Assembly: GCA_017635595.1 (NCBI GenBank)
Contig: JAGBLF010000018.1
Coordinates: forward strand, 1-64,000
Length of the DNA stretch: 64,000 bases
Source of the DNA: Alphaproteobacteria bacterium
GTDB lineage: Bacteria > Pseudomonadota > Alphaproteobacteria > RF32 > CAG-239
Reading direction: 5' to 3'
Below, piece by piece: positions 9,227 to 18,011 of this stretch (positions within the stretch are counted from its first letter, which is position 1; each line of letters begins with the position of its first letter). Under the pieces are notes generated by a model. The model did not search any database. It was not told the origin of the DNA and was given only the letters and a program-made list of their open reading frames with translations. The position numbers and the translations under genes are program-made.

Positions 9227-11074
9227 ATGGAAGAGTTATATGATGTAATCGTTGTCGGCGGCGGTCACGCCGGTTGTGAGGCTTGTGCCGCTGCGGCGCG
9301 CACCGGTGCTAAAACACTGTTGGTAACGCATAAAATATCGACAATAGGTGAAATGTCGTGTAATCCGGCAATCGGCGGATTAGGTAAAGGTCACCTTGTC
9401 CGCGAAATTGATGCGCTTGACGGTGTTATGGCACGTGTTATCGATAAGGCTGGTATTCAATTCAGAATGTTAAATCTGTCGAAAGGTCCTGCCGTTCGTG
9501 GTCCGCGTGCGCAAGCTGATCGTGACTTATATAAAAAGTATATGCTTGAAGAACTGCAAAATATACCGAACTTGTCTATTAAAGAGGCTGCTGCCGAAGG
9601 TTTGCTGTTTGAACAGGATAAAATTGCCGGTGTTATTTTGGCCGACGGCACATCCGTAAAGTCGGCTTCCGTTGTTTTGACAACCGGTACTTTCCTAAAC
9701 GGTGTGATGTTCACCGGGCATAAAACGACTGTCGGCGGACGTGTCGGAGATGTTTCCTGTACAGGTATAACACCGTATTTAAAGCAAAAGGGGATTAAAA
9801 TCGGTCGATTAAAAACCGGCACACCTTCAAGACTGAATTCCGACACAATTAATTGGGATATCTTAGAACGTCAGTCCGGCGATGAAAACCCGCAGGCTTT
9901 TTCTTTTTTGACCGATAAAATAACGCAAAAACAAATTGATTGCGGTATAACTTATACTAATGCCGAAACTCATAAAATAATTCGCGATAACTTTTCAAAG
10001 TGCGCATTGTTTTCCGGACTGATTACCGGAAAGGGACCTCGCTACTGCCCGAGTATAGAGGATAAGTTGGTGCGTTTTGCCGATAGAGAATCCCATCAAA
10101 TATTCTTGGAACCAGAAGGTTATGATACAAATGTTGTGTATCCGAATGGTATATCGACGTCTCTGCCTGAAGACGTCCAAGATGCTTTTATTCACACTAT
10201 GAAAGGGCTTGAAAAAGTTGAGATATTGCGTTTTGCCTATGCGATTGAATATGATTATGTTGATCCTCAGGAATTAGACCATTGTTTACAGCTTAAAAAA
10301 GTTCCGGGATTATACTTGGCCGGGCAAATAAACGGAACAACAGGCTACGAAGAAGCCGGGGCTCAGGGTCTGATTGCCGGCGTTAACGCAGCATTATCGG
10401 CACGCAAGACCGGTAAGGAATTTTATATAGACCGCAGTCAGGGTTATATCGGCGTTATGATCGACGATCTGATTACAAAAGGTGTTGACGAGCCGTACAG
10501 AATGTTCACGTCGCGCTCGGAATATCGGTTGGTTTTACGTGCCGACAATGCGGATGCCCGATTAACTGAGCTTGGATATCAAGTTGGGTGCGTTTCTGAT
10601 GCTAGATACAGTGTATTTAAAAGGAAAAAGGAATTAATTCAAAAGTTTAATGAATATTGTGAAAGTAAAATCGTATCCTATGCCGATATTGAACGCGAAG
10701 GTTTGGCGGTTAAGCACTCCGGTGAAAAATCATTAAAAGATGTTATGGGTTACCCTAATGTTTCACGTGAAACCATCGAAAAATTTGATCCGGATGTCAA
10801 AGACATAAATGATAAAATTTATGAACAGGTTGAGATAGATGCTAAATATTCCGGTTATCTCAAACGTGAATACGAAGATATTAAAGTGTTTAAGCGTGAT
10901 GAAAACTTGAAAATTCGCGATGATATAGATTACAGCAAAATCGGCGGATTGTCGACTGAAATGGTCCAAAGATTTACAACCGTTAAGCCGAAAACCATCG
11001 GTGAAGCATCACGCATAACCGGTGTGACACCGGCAGCTGTAACAGCAATTTTAGGGTATATTAAAAATGCATAA
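9227..11074 (+). CDS. mnmG: tRNA uridine 5-carboxymethylaminomethyl modification enzyme MnmG (GidA)
   Basis: This FAD-dependent partner of MnmE modifies the wobble uridine of several tRNAs. The 615 residues show the N-terminal dinucleotide-binding motif [11 protein letters not shown], the family signature [19 protein letters not shown], the LKTGTPSRL segment, the central [13 protein letters not shown] motif and the helical C-terminal MnmE-binding domain (about 550-615). The length matches the short form of the family. It follows mnmE by 140 bp with its own promoter and overlaps the next gene by 8 bp. It contains a near-perfect parS and two TGTATTTAAA-type motif copies. Confidence 0.97.
   Translation: MEELYDVIVVGGGHAGCEACAAAARTGAKTLLVTHKISTIGEMSCNPAIGGLGKGHLVREIDALDGVMARVIDKAGIQFRMLNLSKGPAVRGPRAQADRDLYKKYMLEELQNIPNLSIKEAAAEGLLFEQDKIAGVILADGTSVKSASVVLTTGTFLNGVMFTGHKTTVGGRVGDVSCTGITPYLKQKGIKIGRLKTGTPSRLNSDTINWDILERQSGDENPQAFSFLTDKITQKQIDCGITYTNAETHKIIRDNFSKCALFSGLITGKGPRYCPSIEDKLVRFADRESHQIFLEPEGYDTNVVYPNGISTSLPEDVQDAFIHTMKGLEKVEILRFAYAIEYDYVDPQELDHCLQLKKVPGLYLAGQINGTTGYEEAGAQGLIAGVNAALSARKTGKEFYIDRSQGYIGVMIDDLITKGVDEPYRMFTSRSEYRLVLRADNADARLTELGYQVGCVSDARYSVFKRKKELIQKFNEYCESKIVSYADIEREGLAVKHSGEKSLKDVMGYPNVSRETIEKFDPDVKDINDKIYEQVEIDAKYSGYLKREYEDIKVFKRDENLKIRDDIDYSKIGGLSTEMVQRFTTVKPKTIGEASRITGVTPAAVTAILGYIKNA
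10759..10774 (+). promoter_or_regulatory. parS: parS centromere site 2 (inside mnmG)
   Basis: TGTTTCACGTGAAACC matches the parS consensus at 15 of 16 positions, with only the last base differing. It encodes NVSRET in mnmG. Confidence 0.87.
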
Positions 11075-11912
11075 TATTCAAACATATTCCTATCACTGTC
11101 ATACCACATTTTCAGATGGTCGAAGCTCAATTCGCGAAATGATTCGGCGTGCAAAGGATATCGGCTTTACCGAGTTGGGTATAAGCGATCATTTAATTGT
11201 TCATAAAAATATGTTTCAATGTGAATGTTGGAAGTATATGAAGAATGATAGAGCTGCAAAAATTTATAACAGCAGTTTCAAATCAATATTGCCTTATTTT
11301 CAACAACATTGCGAAGAGATTCGTAAGATTGCAAAAGAAGAAAATTTTAAGGTTTTGGTCGGATATGAGGTTGATTATTTTCCATATAACGGATGGGTGG
11401 AGGAATTAAAGGAATTTATCGGCCAGCTTGATATTGATTATCTGCACAGCGGAAATCATTTTTTTTGCGATGAAAATTACGATAACCCCATAAGTATGAC
11501 GTATGTTGAAAATATGGTAAGTGATAAATCACTCTTAAATGAATACATTACTCGCCATTTTGATATGTTGCGGCAGTGTGTCGAATCCGGTCTATTTCGG
11601 TTTTTGGCCCACTTTGACTATTTGCAACGTTATTGCGGCGATGCTTATAGCGAAAATTTGTTTTGGACAGAGAAAAGCAGCGTTATAGATGCATTAGAGC
11701 AAACAAATACAGCTCTGGAGATAAGCACAAAGGGATTACGTCGCGTAGGCAATTTTTATCCGGATGACAGAATCCTTGATGCTGTATCAAAGCGTAACAT
11801 ATCTATGGTGATTAATGATGATGCACACATAATTTCAGAGTTGGGTGCAGACTTTGATAAGGCGGAACTAGCCCTTGAAAGGCACAGTATTACAAGGCGT
11901 TTTAAAATATAG
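11067..11912 (+). CDS. PHP-domain phosphoesterase, histidinol-phosphatase-like
   Basis: The 281 residues have the PHP metal-binding motifs: H10-x-H12 followed by TTFSDG, SDH at about 40-42 (ISDHLI), a mid-protein E/H segment ([15 protein letters not shown]), FLAHFDYL, and a C-terminal INDDAH. This fits the HisJ/HisK histidinol-phosphatase-like PHP family, but no histidine biosynthesis genes are nearby, so the substrate is open (a sugar or nucleotide phosphate is equally possible). The ATG overlaps the mnmG stop by 8 bp, so it is co-transcribed. It separates mnmG from rsmG, which are often adjacent. Confidence 0.8.
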   Translation: MHNIQTYSYHCHTTFSDGRSSIREMIRRAKDIGFTELGISDHLIVHKNMFQCECWKYMKNDRAAKIYNSSFKSILPYFQQHCEEIRKIAKEENFKVLVGYEVDYFPYNGWVEELKEFIGQLDIDYLHSGNHFFCDENYDNPISMTYVENMVSDKSLLNEYITRHFDMLRQCVESGLFRFLAHFDYLQRYCGDAYSENLFWTEKSSVIDALEQTNTALEISTKGLRRVGNFYPDDRILDAVSKRNISMVINDDAHIISELGADFDKAELALERHSITRRFKI

Positions 11913-11978
11913 TTTAATAACCTGTATATTTTCTTGCAAATAAAAACGAATCTTATAATCTCATAGTAAGAGGTTATA

Positions 11979-12605
11979 ATGGATATATTTGAAGAATTAA
12001 AAAAATACAATGTTTCACGTGAAACATACGAAAAATTGCAAAAATTTATAGCGCTGCTTATCGAGTGGAATGAAAAGATGAATTTAGTCAGTAAAAATTC
12101 ATTGGCTGATGTATGGATTCGTCATGTTTTAGATTCTGCCCAACTGGTCGATTATATTCCCGTGAATGCCAAGCAGATTGTTGATATCGGAAGCGGGTCC
12201 GGATTTCCGGGGGTTATTCTTGCCGTTATGCTGCAAGATATAAAACCGCAAGCCAGTATCACTCTTGTTGAGAGTATAACTAAAAAATCGGTGTATTTAA
12301 ATGATGTAAAACAAAAATTGGGTTTGAATTCTGTTTGTGTTGTGAATGACAGAGTTGAAAACGCTGTATTTAAAAGTGTCGATTTAATAACGGCACGTGC
12401 AGTTGCTTCTATGGATGTTCTTTGCGGGTATGCTAAAAAAATAGGTGATAAAAATACGGAAATGCTGCTATTGAAAGGTAAAAGCTTTTCCGAAGAAGAT
12501 GAGTTGGCACGCAGACATTGGCAGTATGAGACGGATATATTTGAAAATAAGTACAGCAATGATGGCGTTGTTGTTAAAGTTAGAAATATAAGGATTAAAA
12601 GATGA
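11979..12605 (+). CDS. rsmG: 16S rRNA G527 N7-methyltransferase RsmG (GidB)
   Basis: RsmG methylates N7 of G527 in 16S rRNA using S-adenosylmethionine. The 208 residues include NVSRETYEKLQ at the N-terminus, EWNEKMNLVS, the SAM-binding loop VDIGSGSGFPGVILA (about residues 66-80) and ITARAVASMD. The length is typical. The start ATG11979 follows AAGAGGTTATA, and a TATAAT at 11954-11959 suggests its own promoter. A perfect parS lies 11 codons in, and two TGTATTTAAA motif copies lie in its second half. The stop overlaps the parA start (ATGA). Confidence 0.95.
   Translation: MDIFEELKKYNVSRETYEKLQKFIALLIEWNEKMNLVSKNSLADVWIRHVLDSAQLVDYIPVNAKQIVDIGSGSGFPGVILAVMLQDIKPQASITLVESITKKSVYLNDVKQKLGLNSVCVVNDRVENAVFKSVDLITARAVASMDVLCGYAKKIGDKNTEMLLLKGKSFSEEDELARRHWQYETDIFENKYSNDGVVVKVRNIRIKR
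12011..12026 (+). promoter_or_regulatory. parS: parS centromere site 3 (inside rsmG)
   Basis: TGTTTCACGTGAAACA is a perfect consensus palindrome inside the first 16 codons of rsmG, 0.6 kb before parA. Confidence 0.93.
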
Positions 12606-13369
12606 AAATAATTTCCATCGCAAACCGCAAAGGCGGTGTGGGTAAAACAACGACGGCGATTAATATTGCGACGGCATTATCGGCGATTGATAAGCGCGTG
12701 CTTGTGATTGACTTTGATCCGCAGGGTAATGCCACAACATCCCTCGGTATTGTTAAAAATAAGGAGCAGATGTCGTCATATGATGTTTTGGTCGGACGCT
12801 GTGATGCGCAAACTGCCGCAATAGCTACCGATTTACCGCGCTTTGATATTATCCCGTCGGCACCGGATTTGGCGGCGGCTGAAATTGAATTGGTTGACGT
12901 TGAAAAGCGTGAGTATGTCCTGCGCGAAGCGCTGAAAACACTGAAAAATTCTTATGATTATGTTCTGATAGATTGTCCGCCTTCATTGAATATGATAACA
13001 ATTAATGCTCTGGTTGCTTCGGATTCGGTAATTGTTCCGCTGCAATGTGAATTTTTGGCACTTGAAGGTTTGGCCGATTTAATGAAAAACATAAATGCAA
13101 TCAAACGCAATTTCAATCCGGCTTTAATACTGCAAGGCATTGTTTTAACCATGTACAGCAAGCAAAATAACTTAAGTAAAATGATAGAGGCCGATGTTAG
13201 AAAATATTTCGGGTGTAAAGTTTATGATACGGTTATCCCGAGGAGTGTGCGAATAGCTGAAGCACCATCTTTCGGTAAGCCGATATTGGTCTATGATTTT
13301 AAGAGTACGGGTGCGCAAGCATACATAGAATTGGCAAAAGAATTTTTAAAACGTGAAAAGGAGATATAA
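12602..13369 (+). CDS. parA: Chromosome partitioning ATPase ParA (Soj)
   Basis: ParA is a nucleoid-binding ATPase that forms the gradient on which ParB-parS complexes move during origin segregation. The 255 residues begin with the deviant Walker A RKGGVGKTTTAINIA, followed by VLVIDFDPQGNAT, the Walker B-like YVLIDCPPS, and PRSVRIAEAPSFGKP near the C-terminus, typical of chromosomal Soj proteins. It overlaps rsmG by 4 bp and parB by 1 bp (TAATG), so parA and parB are translationally coupled. Confidence 0.97.
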   Translation: MKIISIANRKGGVGKTTTAINIATALSAIDKRVLVIDFDPQGNATTSLGIVKNKEQMSSYDVLVGRCDAQTAAIATDLPRFDIIPSAPDLAAAEIELVDVEKREYVLREALKTLKNSYDYVLIDCPPSLNMITINALVASDSVIVPLQCEFLALEGLADLMKNINAIKRNFNPALILQGIVLTMYSKQNNLSKMIEADVRKYFGCKVYDTVIPRSVRIAEAPSFGKPILVYDFKSTGAQAYIELAKEFLKREKEI

Positions 13370-14268
13370 TGAACGCTAACAAAAAATTTGGTTTAGGCAG
13401 AGGTCTGGAAGCCTTATTGGGGGATGACGATATCAACTTAAACTTGGATGATACGAAAGATATAGATTCATTTGTAAATAACACTGTATTTAAAAGTGAA
13501 AATGCAAATGAAATCGAAATTGAAAAAATTATTCCTTGCAGCTTTCAACCAAGAACAGAGTTCAATTCTGAAGCTTTGGATGCATTAGCAGATTCAATTA
13601 AAGAAAAGGGCGTTTTGCAACCGTTACTTTTAAGAGTAAAAGGGGATAAGTATGAAATCATAGCCGGCGAAAGACGCTGGCGTGCAGCAAAAATGGCCGG
13701 TTTATCAACTGTTCCGGCTATTATTAAAGAACTGAGCGACCAGGAAACTCTTGAAATTGCACTAATTGAAAATTTGCAACGAGAGAATCTGTCAGCTGTT
13801 GAAGAAGCTGAAGGCTTGAACCGATTGATTTCGGAATACGAATACACACAGGATTCTTTAGGAAAAATCATCGGTAAATCACGCAGTTATATAGCGAATA
13901 CTTTACGCTTACTTACATTACCTGAAGAAATAAAGCAAATGGTCAGAGAAAATAAAATTTCTGCCGGCCATGCGCGAGCTCTTATCGGCCATCCGTGTGC
14001 AGTTGAATTGGCCCATGAAATTGCGGCGAAGGGATTGAGTGTGCGTGAAACAGAGCGTTTGGTCGCTGAAACAAAAGAAAAAAAGGTAACGCCTCGCAAT
14101 CAAAAGACTGTGGATTATGATATGCTACAAATTATGAAAGATTTGGAACAAAAATTAAAGCTTAAAGTCAAAATTAATGCTAGTCAAAACGGAAAAGGTA
14201 GTGTAACATTAAAATATAATAATCCGGCAGAATTAAGTACGATTCTTGATTTGCTGGAACAACGTTAA
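13369..14268 (+). CDS. parB: Chromosome partitioning protein ParB (Spo0J), CTPase clamp
   Basis: ParB binds parS, hydrolyses CTP and slides as a clamp on DNA. The 299 residues start with the basic NKKFGLGRGLEALLGDD element that stimulates ParA. They continue with the ParB/Srx domain (FQPRTEFNSEALDALADSI; GERRWRAAKMAG, the CTP-binding motif; ENLQRENL), a helix-turn-helix around DSLGKIIGKSRSYIANTLR, and a C-terminal dimerisation segment. Start ATG13369 overlaps the parA stop. Three parS sites lie upstream in the cluster and one lies about 5.8 kb downstream. A TGTATTTAAA-type motif copy lies inside the gene near codon 40. Confidence 0.97.
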   Translation: MNANKKFGLGRGLEALLGDDDINLNLDDTKDIDSFVNNTVFKSENANEIEIEKIIPCSFQPRTEFNSEALDALADSIKEKGVLQPLLLRVKGDKYEIIAGERRWRAAKMAGLSTVPAIIKELSDQETLEIALIENLQRENLSAVEEAEGLNRLISEYEYTQDSLGKIIGKSRSYIANTLRLLTLPEEIKQMVRENKISAGHARALIGHPCAVELAHEIAAKGLSVRETERLVAETKEKKVTPRNQKTVDYDMLQIMKDLEQKLKLKVKINASQNGKGSVTLKYNNPAELSTILDLLEQR

Positions 14269-14281
14269 GGAGAAAATAAAA

Positions 14282-14527
14282 ATGGCAACAATTTTAGAAA
14301 TGATGTTGGAAAACTGCAAAAAAGCCGGTTACTATCCGACACAAAATATTCAAAAAATAGCAAATGCAAAAAATATGATGTTTGGCGAAAGTGAGTGGCG
14401 CCGCTGTCCTTGTGACGGTTCAAACGAAAAAAGATACTGCATTTCCGAATTATGCCGCAGTGATATTGAACGTGACGGCATTTGTCATTGCAGGTGCTAT
14501 CAAAAAGCGAGTTCAGATAACGCATAA
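14282..14527 (+). CDS. Small FTR-like Cys-rich protein (ferredoxin:thioredoxin reductase catalytic-domain-like)
   Basis: An 81-residue protein with seven cysteines clustered at 42, 44, 53, 58, 68, 70 and 72, in the order CPC...C....C...CHC-RC. The CPC-to-CHC spacing resembles the [4Fe-4S]/disulfide catalytic subunit of ferredoxin:thioredoxin reductase, which passes electrons from ferredoxin to thioredoxin. The middle CPC of the canonical family is here ELC, so the assignment is by resemblance. AAGGAGAAAATAAAA sets ATG14282; an in-frame Met 36 bp upstream overlaps parB and lacks a ribosome-binding site. It lies 13 bp after parB and 9 bp before dnaE. Confidence 0.65.
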   Translation: MATILEMMLENCKKAGYYPTQNIQKIANAKNMMFGESEWRRCPCDGSNEKRYCISELCRSDIERDGICHCRCYQKASSDNA

Positions 14528-14536
14528 TATAATCAA

Positions 14537-17500
14537 ATGAAAGATCCTAAGTTCGTACATTTACGTGTTCATACGGCGTATTCGTTGGCGTTGGGTGCAA
14601 CGCCTGTGCCGACACTGATGCATAAATTGCACGACTTGGGTATACCGGCTTGCGCCATAACCGATAGGGGTAATTTATTCGGTGGTAAAGCCTTTTCGAT
14701 GTATGCTTCAGACAACGGAATTAAGCCGATTCTCGGTTCGGAACTGTATCTGCATAACGATGATTCCGAAAATTTGGCCGTCTCTAAGGGGCGCGAGCTA
14801 GAACCGAATGCGATAATATTGCTGGTTCAAAATGAGGCCGGTTACAAATCGCTGATGCATTTGTATCGACGTTATTACCTTGATAATACGGAAACAAGTC
14901 CCTATCCGCAGCTTAATATGCAGAATTTGCGAGATTTTAACGAGGGATTGATATGCTTCACCGGCGGGTATGAAGGACCAATCGGACAGCTTATCTTAAA
15001 AAACCGCCTCACAGATGCCGAAAAGAAATTGCTTGAGCTTAAAGAAATTTTCGGTGATCGCTTGTATATGGAAATTTCACGTGTCGGCTACGACGAAGAA
15101 AAAATTACTGAACCGGTATTTCTGGAACTAGCATACAAACACGATATTCCCTTGGTGGCAACAAACGATGTTTTCTTTTTCGATAAAGAAATGCATGAGG
15201 CGCATGATGCCTTGATTTGTATTTCCGGTGGCGAATATGTTGCCAATGAAAATCGGCGTAAATATTCAATCAATCACTATTGGCGTTCCGAAGCCGAAAT
15301 GATCGAATTGTTTAAGGATATTCCGGAAGCTGTTGAAAATACGGTAAATATTGCAAAAAAATGCAATTACTTATCTAAAAAGGTCGAGGCACTTCTACCG
15401 ATATTTATCTGTCCGGACGGCAAAACGCAAGACGAATTTATTACCGAAGAGGCTTATAAAGGGTTGCATGAGCGTATGCTTAAACAAGTGTACACCGATG
15501 ATATGAGCGAAGAAGAACGCCAAAAAATTGATGAGCACTATTACACCCGCCTGGAATATGAATTAAGCGTTATCAAAAAGATGGGCTTCCCGGGATACTT
15601 TCTTATCGTATCGGACTTTATACGTTGGTCGAAGACGCACGGCGTACCTATCGGACCGGGGCGCGGTTCGGGTGCCGGTTCGATTGTGGCATGGGCCTTA
15701 AAAATTACTGACTTGGATCCGATAAGGTTGGATTTATTGTTTGAGCGTTTTTTAAATCCGGAACGTGTTAATATGCCGGATTTCGATGTGGATTTGTGCC
15801 AGGAAAACCGCCACAAAACAATCGAATACGTGCAAAATAAATACGGTATGGATCACGTAGCACAAATTATTACCTATGGTAAATTACAGTCTAAAGCCGT
15901 TATTCGCGATGTTGCGCGCGTTTTGCAGATGCCTTACAGTCAGGCCGATAAAATTTCTAAAATGATTCCGCCGGGGCAGGGCGGTAAAAATCCGACATTG
16001 AAAGAATCTCTGGAATTAGTGCCGGAACTTGAAGCAATGCGCGTAAATGATCCGCAAATCAACAAGTTATTCGATATTGCCATGAAGTTGGAAGGTTTGT
16101 ATCGTAACAGCGGTATGCACGCTGCCGGTGTGGTTATCGGTGACAGACCGCTTGACCAACTTGTTCCTCTCTATAAAGATCCGCGCGCTGATATGCCGGT
16201 AACTCAATATGATATGAAGTTTGTTGAAGAAACCGGATTAATTAAATTCGACTTTTTGGGCTTAAAAACTTTAACGGTTATCGAACGTGCCGTTGAATGG
16301 GTTAAGCGCGTGCACGGTGTTGAGCTTGATATGGCCTCATTACCGCTTGATGATAAACAGACGTACGAATTGATGCAACGCGGTGATACCAGTGCGGTGT
16401 TCCAGTTTGAATCGTCGGGTATGCGTGATATTATGAAGCAAATAAAACCGGACCGATTTGAAGACTTAATCGCGGTCATTTCTCTTTATCGCCCGGGCCC
16501 TATGGCTAATATTCCGACCTTTATTGCCCGTAAGCACGGACAGGAAGAAATTAAATACGAACATCCGGATTTGGCGCCGATTCTTGATGAAACCTACGGT
16601 ATTATGGTTTATCAGGAACAGGTTATGAAAATTGCGCAGGTTTTGGGCGGCTACACACTCGGTGGTGCCGATAAACTGCGTAAGGTTATGGGTAAAAAGA
16701 TGCGTGACCAGATTCCGCATCAACGTGAAATGTTTACCGAAGGCGCGCAGAAAAAAGGCATTGATCCTGATGTCGCAAAGTCTATTTTTGACCAAATGGC
16801 AAAGTTTGCCGAATATGGTTTTAATAAGTCACATGCGGCCGCTTACTCATTGATTTCATATCAAACGGCGTATCTTAAGGCGCATTATCCGGTTGAATTT
16901 ATGTGTGCAATTATGGATTTTGATATAACAAACACCGATAAAATCGCATTTTACACCGAAGAAGTTAAAAAAATGGGCTTCAAAGTTCTGCCGCCGGATA
17001 TTAATTCTTCTAATGCACTGTTCAAGGTTGAAGATGGGAATATTCGGTTTGCCTTAGCCGGCTTAAAAGGGGTAGGCGAGGCAAATATGAATTATATTGC
17101 CGAAGAGCGCGCCAAAAACGGCAAATTTAAGAGTATATCCGATTTTATCCATCGGGTTGATATTAAGCAAATTAACCGTAAACAGATGGAACAGCTTATT
17201 AAAGCTGGTGCATTTGACAGTTTAGACAGCAATCGGCAAAAGCTGTATGTTAATATAGATAATATTTTGCGGCACATGGCAGCGGCTTCCGAAACCAAGA
17301 ACAGCAGTCAAACATCGTTGTTCGGAGCTCAGGAACTGTCAACCGAAGTAAAATTGGCCAATAAGCCGGATTGGCCTGATTTAGAGCGCTTAGAGTATGA
17401 AGCCGAAGCCATCGGGTTCTATTTGTCAGCGCATCCGCTGGATGTTTATAAGGATAGCATGGAACGTTTAGGCATAAAAAGCTTTAATGACGTTGTAAAA

Positions 17501-18010
17501 GGTATTAAATCCGGCGACATGATTATGGCAAATTTGGCCGGCTGTTTGCAGTCTGTGCAAAAGAAAATCGGCAAAAGCGGCAAACCTTTTGCCTTTGTTC
17601 GCTTATCGGATACATCGGCTGCCTATGAAGGGCTTTTGTGGTCCGAGGGTATTATTAAATACGAGCACGCTTTGCAAAGCGGTTTGCCATTGTTTGTTCA
17701 GGCAAAAATCGAAAAACAGTCCGATGATATGCCGCCGCGCATAATGTTTAATATAATCAAAACGTTAGATGAAGCAATTACGGAAAATTCTAAAGGATTG
17801 ATTATAGAAATTAACAGTGTTGATGCCGTAAAACCTATACAGCGTTTGTTGGCACATGAGCACTTCGGGGTGTATAAGGTTTATATTAAACCTGAGTTAC
17901 CTGATTGGGATATACGTATCCAGCTCAAAAACGGATATGCTTTGGATAACGGTGAATTGCTGACGTCAATTCGTGCAATTCCGGGTGTATCATTAGTAAA
18001 GGAAATATAA
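14537..18010 (+). CDS. dnaE: DNA polymerase III subunit alpha
   Basis: This is the replicative polymerase of the chromosome. The 1157 residues show an N-terminal PHP domain (FVHLRVHTAYS), the C-family catalytic core with PGRGSGAGSIVAW and MPDFDVDLCQ (catalytic aspartates), GLKTLTVIERA, AVFQFESSGM, FNKSHAAAYSLISYQTAYLK and the C-terminal helix-hairpin-helix/OB region. The length is normal for DnaE1. No clear ribosome-binding site precedes ATG14537, which may rely on coupling to the upstream gene 9 bp away. The stop is one base from the next gene. Confidence 0.97.
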   Translation: MKDPKFVHLRVHTAYSLALGATPVPTLMHKLHDLGIPACAITDRGNLFGGKAFSMYASDNGIKPILGSELYLHNDDSENLAVSKGRELEPNAIILLVQNEAGYKSLMHLYRRYYLDNTETSPYPQLNMQNLRDFNEGLICFTGGYEGPIGQLILKNRLTDAEKKLLELKEIFGDRLYMEISRVGYDEEKITEPVFLELAYKHDIPLVATNDVFFFDKEMHEAHDALICISGGEYVANENRRKYSINHYWRSEAEMIELFKDIPEAVENTVNIAKKCNYLSKKVEALLPIFICPDGKTQDEFITEEAYKGLHERMLKQVYTDDMSEEERQKIDEHYYTRLEYELSVIKKMGFPGYFLIVSDFIRWSKTHGVPIGPGRGSGAGSIVAWALKITDLDPIRLDLLFERFLNPERVNMPDFDVDLCQENRHKTIEYVQNKYGMDHVAQIITYGKLQSKAVIRDVARVLQMPYSQADKISKMIPPGQGGKNPTLKESLELVPELEAMRVNDPQINKLFDIAMKLEGLYRNSGMHAAGVVIGDRPLDQLVPLYKDPRADMPVTQYDMKFVEETGLIKFDFLGLKTLTVIERAVEWVKRVHGVELDMASLPLDDKQTYELMQRGDTSAVFQFESSGMRDIMKQIKPDRFEDLIAVISLYRPGPMANIPTFIARKHGQEEIKYEHPDLAPILDETYGIMVYQEQVMKIAQVLGGYTLGGADKLRKVMGKKMRDQIPHQREMFTEGAQKKGIDPDVAKSIFDQMAKFAEYGFNKSHAAAYSLISYQTAYLKAHYPVEFMCAIMDFDITNTDKIAFYTEEVKKMGFKVLPPDINSSNALFKVEDGNIRFALAGLKGVGEANMNYIAEERAKNGKFKSISDFIHRVDIKQINRKQMEQLIKAGAFDSLDSNRQKLYVNIDNILRHMAAASETKNSSQTSLFGAQELSTEVKLANKPDWPDLERLEYEAEAIGFYLSAHPLDVYKDSMERLGIKSFNDVVKGIKSGDMIMANLAGCLQSVQKKIGKSGKPFAFVRLSDTSAAYEGLLWSEGIIKYEHALQSGLPLFVQAKIEKQSDDMPPRIMFNIIKTLDEAITENSKGLIIEINSVDAVKPIQRLLAHEHFGVYKVYIKPELPDWDIRIQLKNGYALDNGELLTSIRAIPGVSLVKEI

Positions 18011-18011
18011 G

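Larger units (their letters stand above)
8308..13495 (+). repeat. Dispersed same-strand motif ACRSTGTATTTAAAW (about 10 copies)
   Basis: Copies start at 8308, 9086, 9160, 10608, 12288, 12361 and 13481 (all with the exact core TGTATTTAAA), at 8697 and 9770 (core CGTATTTAAA) and at 9116 (ACACTGCTTTTAAAA, two mismatches). All read on the plus strand. They fall in mnmE (2), the mnmE-mnmG gap (3), mnmG (2), rsmG (2) and parB (1). They appear in two reading frames (NAVFK or SVFK versus SVYLN), so a protein motif does not explain them. I found no other TGTATTTAAA on either strand by eye. The copies interleave with parS sites. The binding protein is unknown. Confidence 0.75.

Noticed and set aside
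15076..15090. Extra parS-like site in dnaE (TTTCACGTGTCGG)
   Set aside because: Only one half of the palindrome matches.
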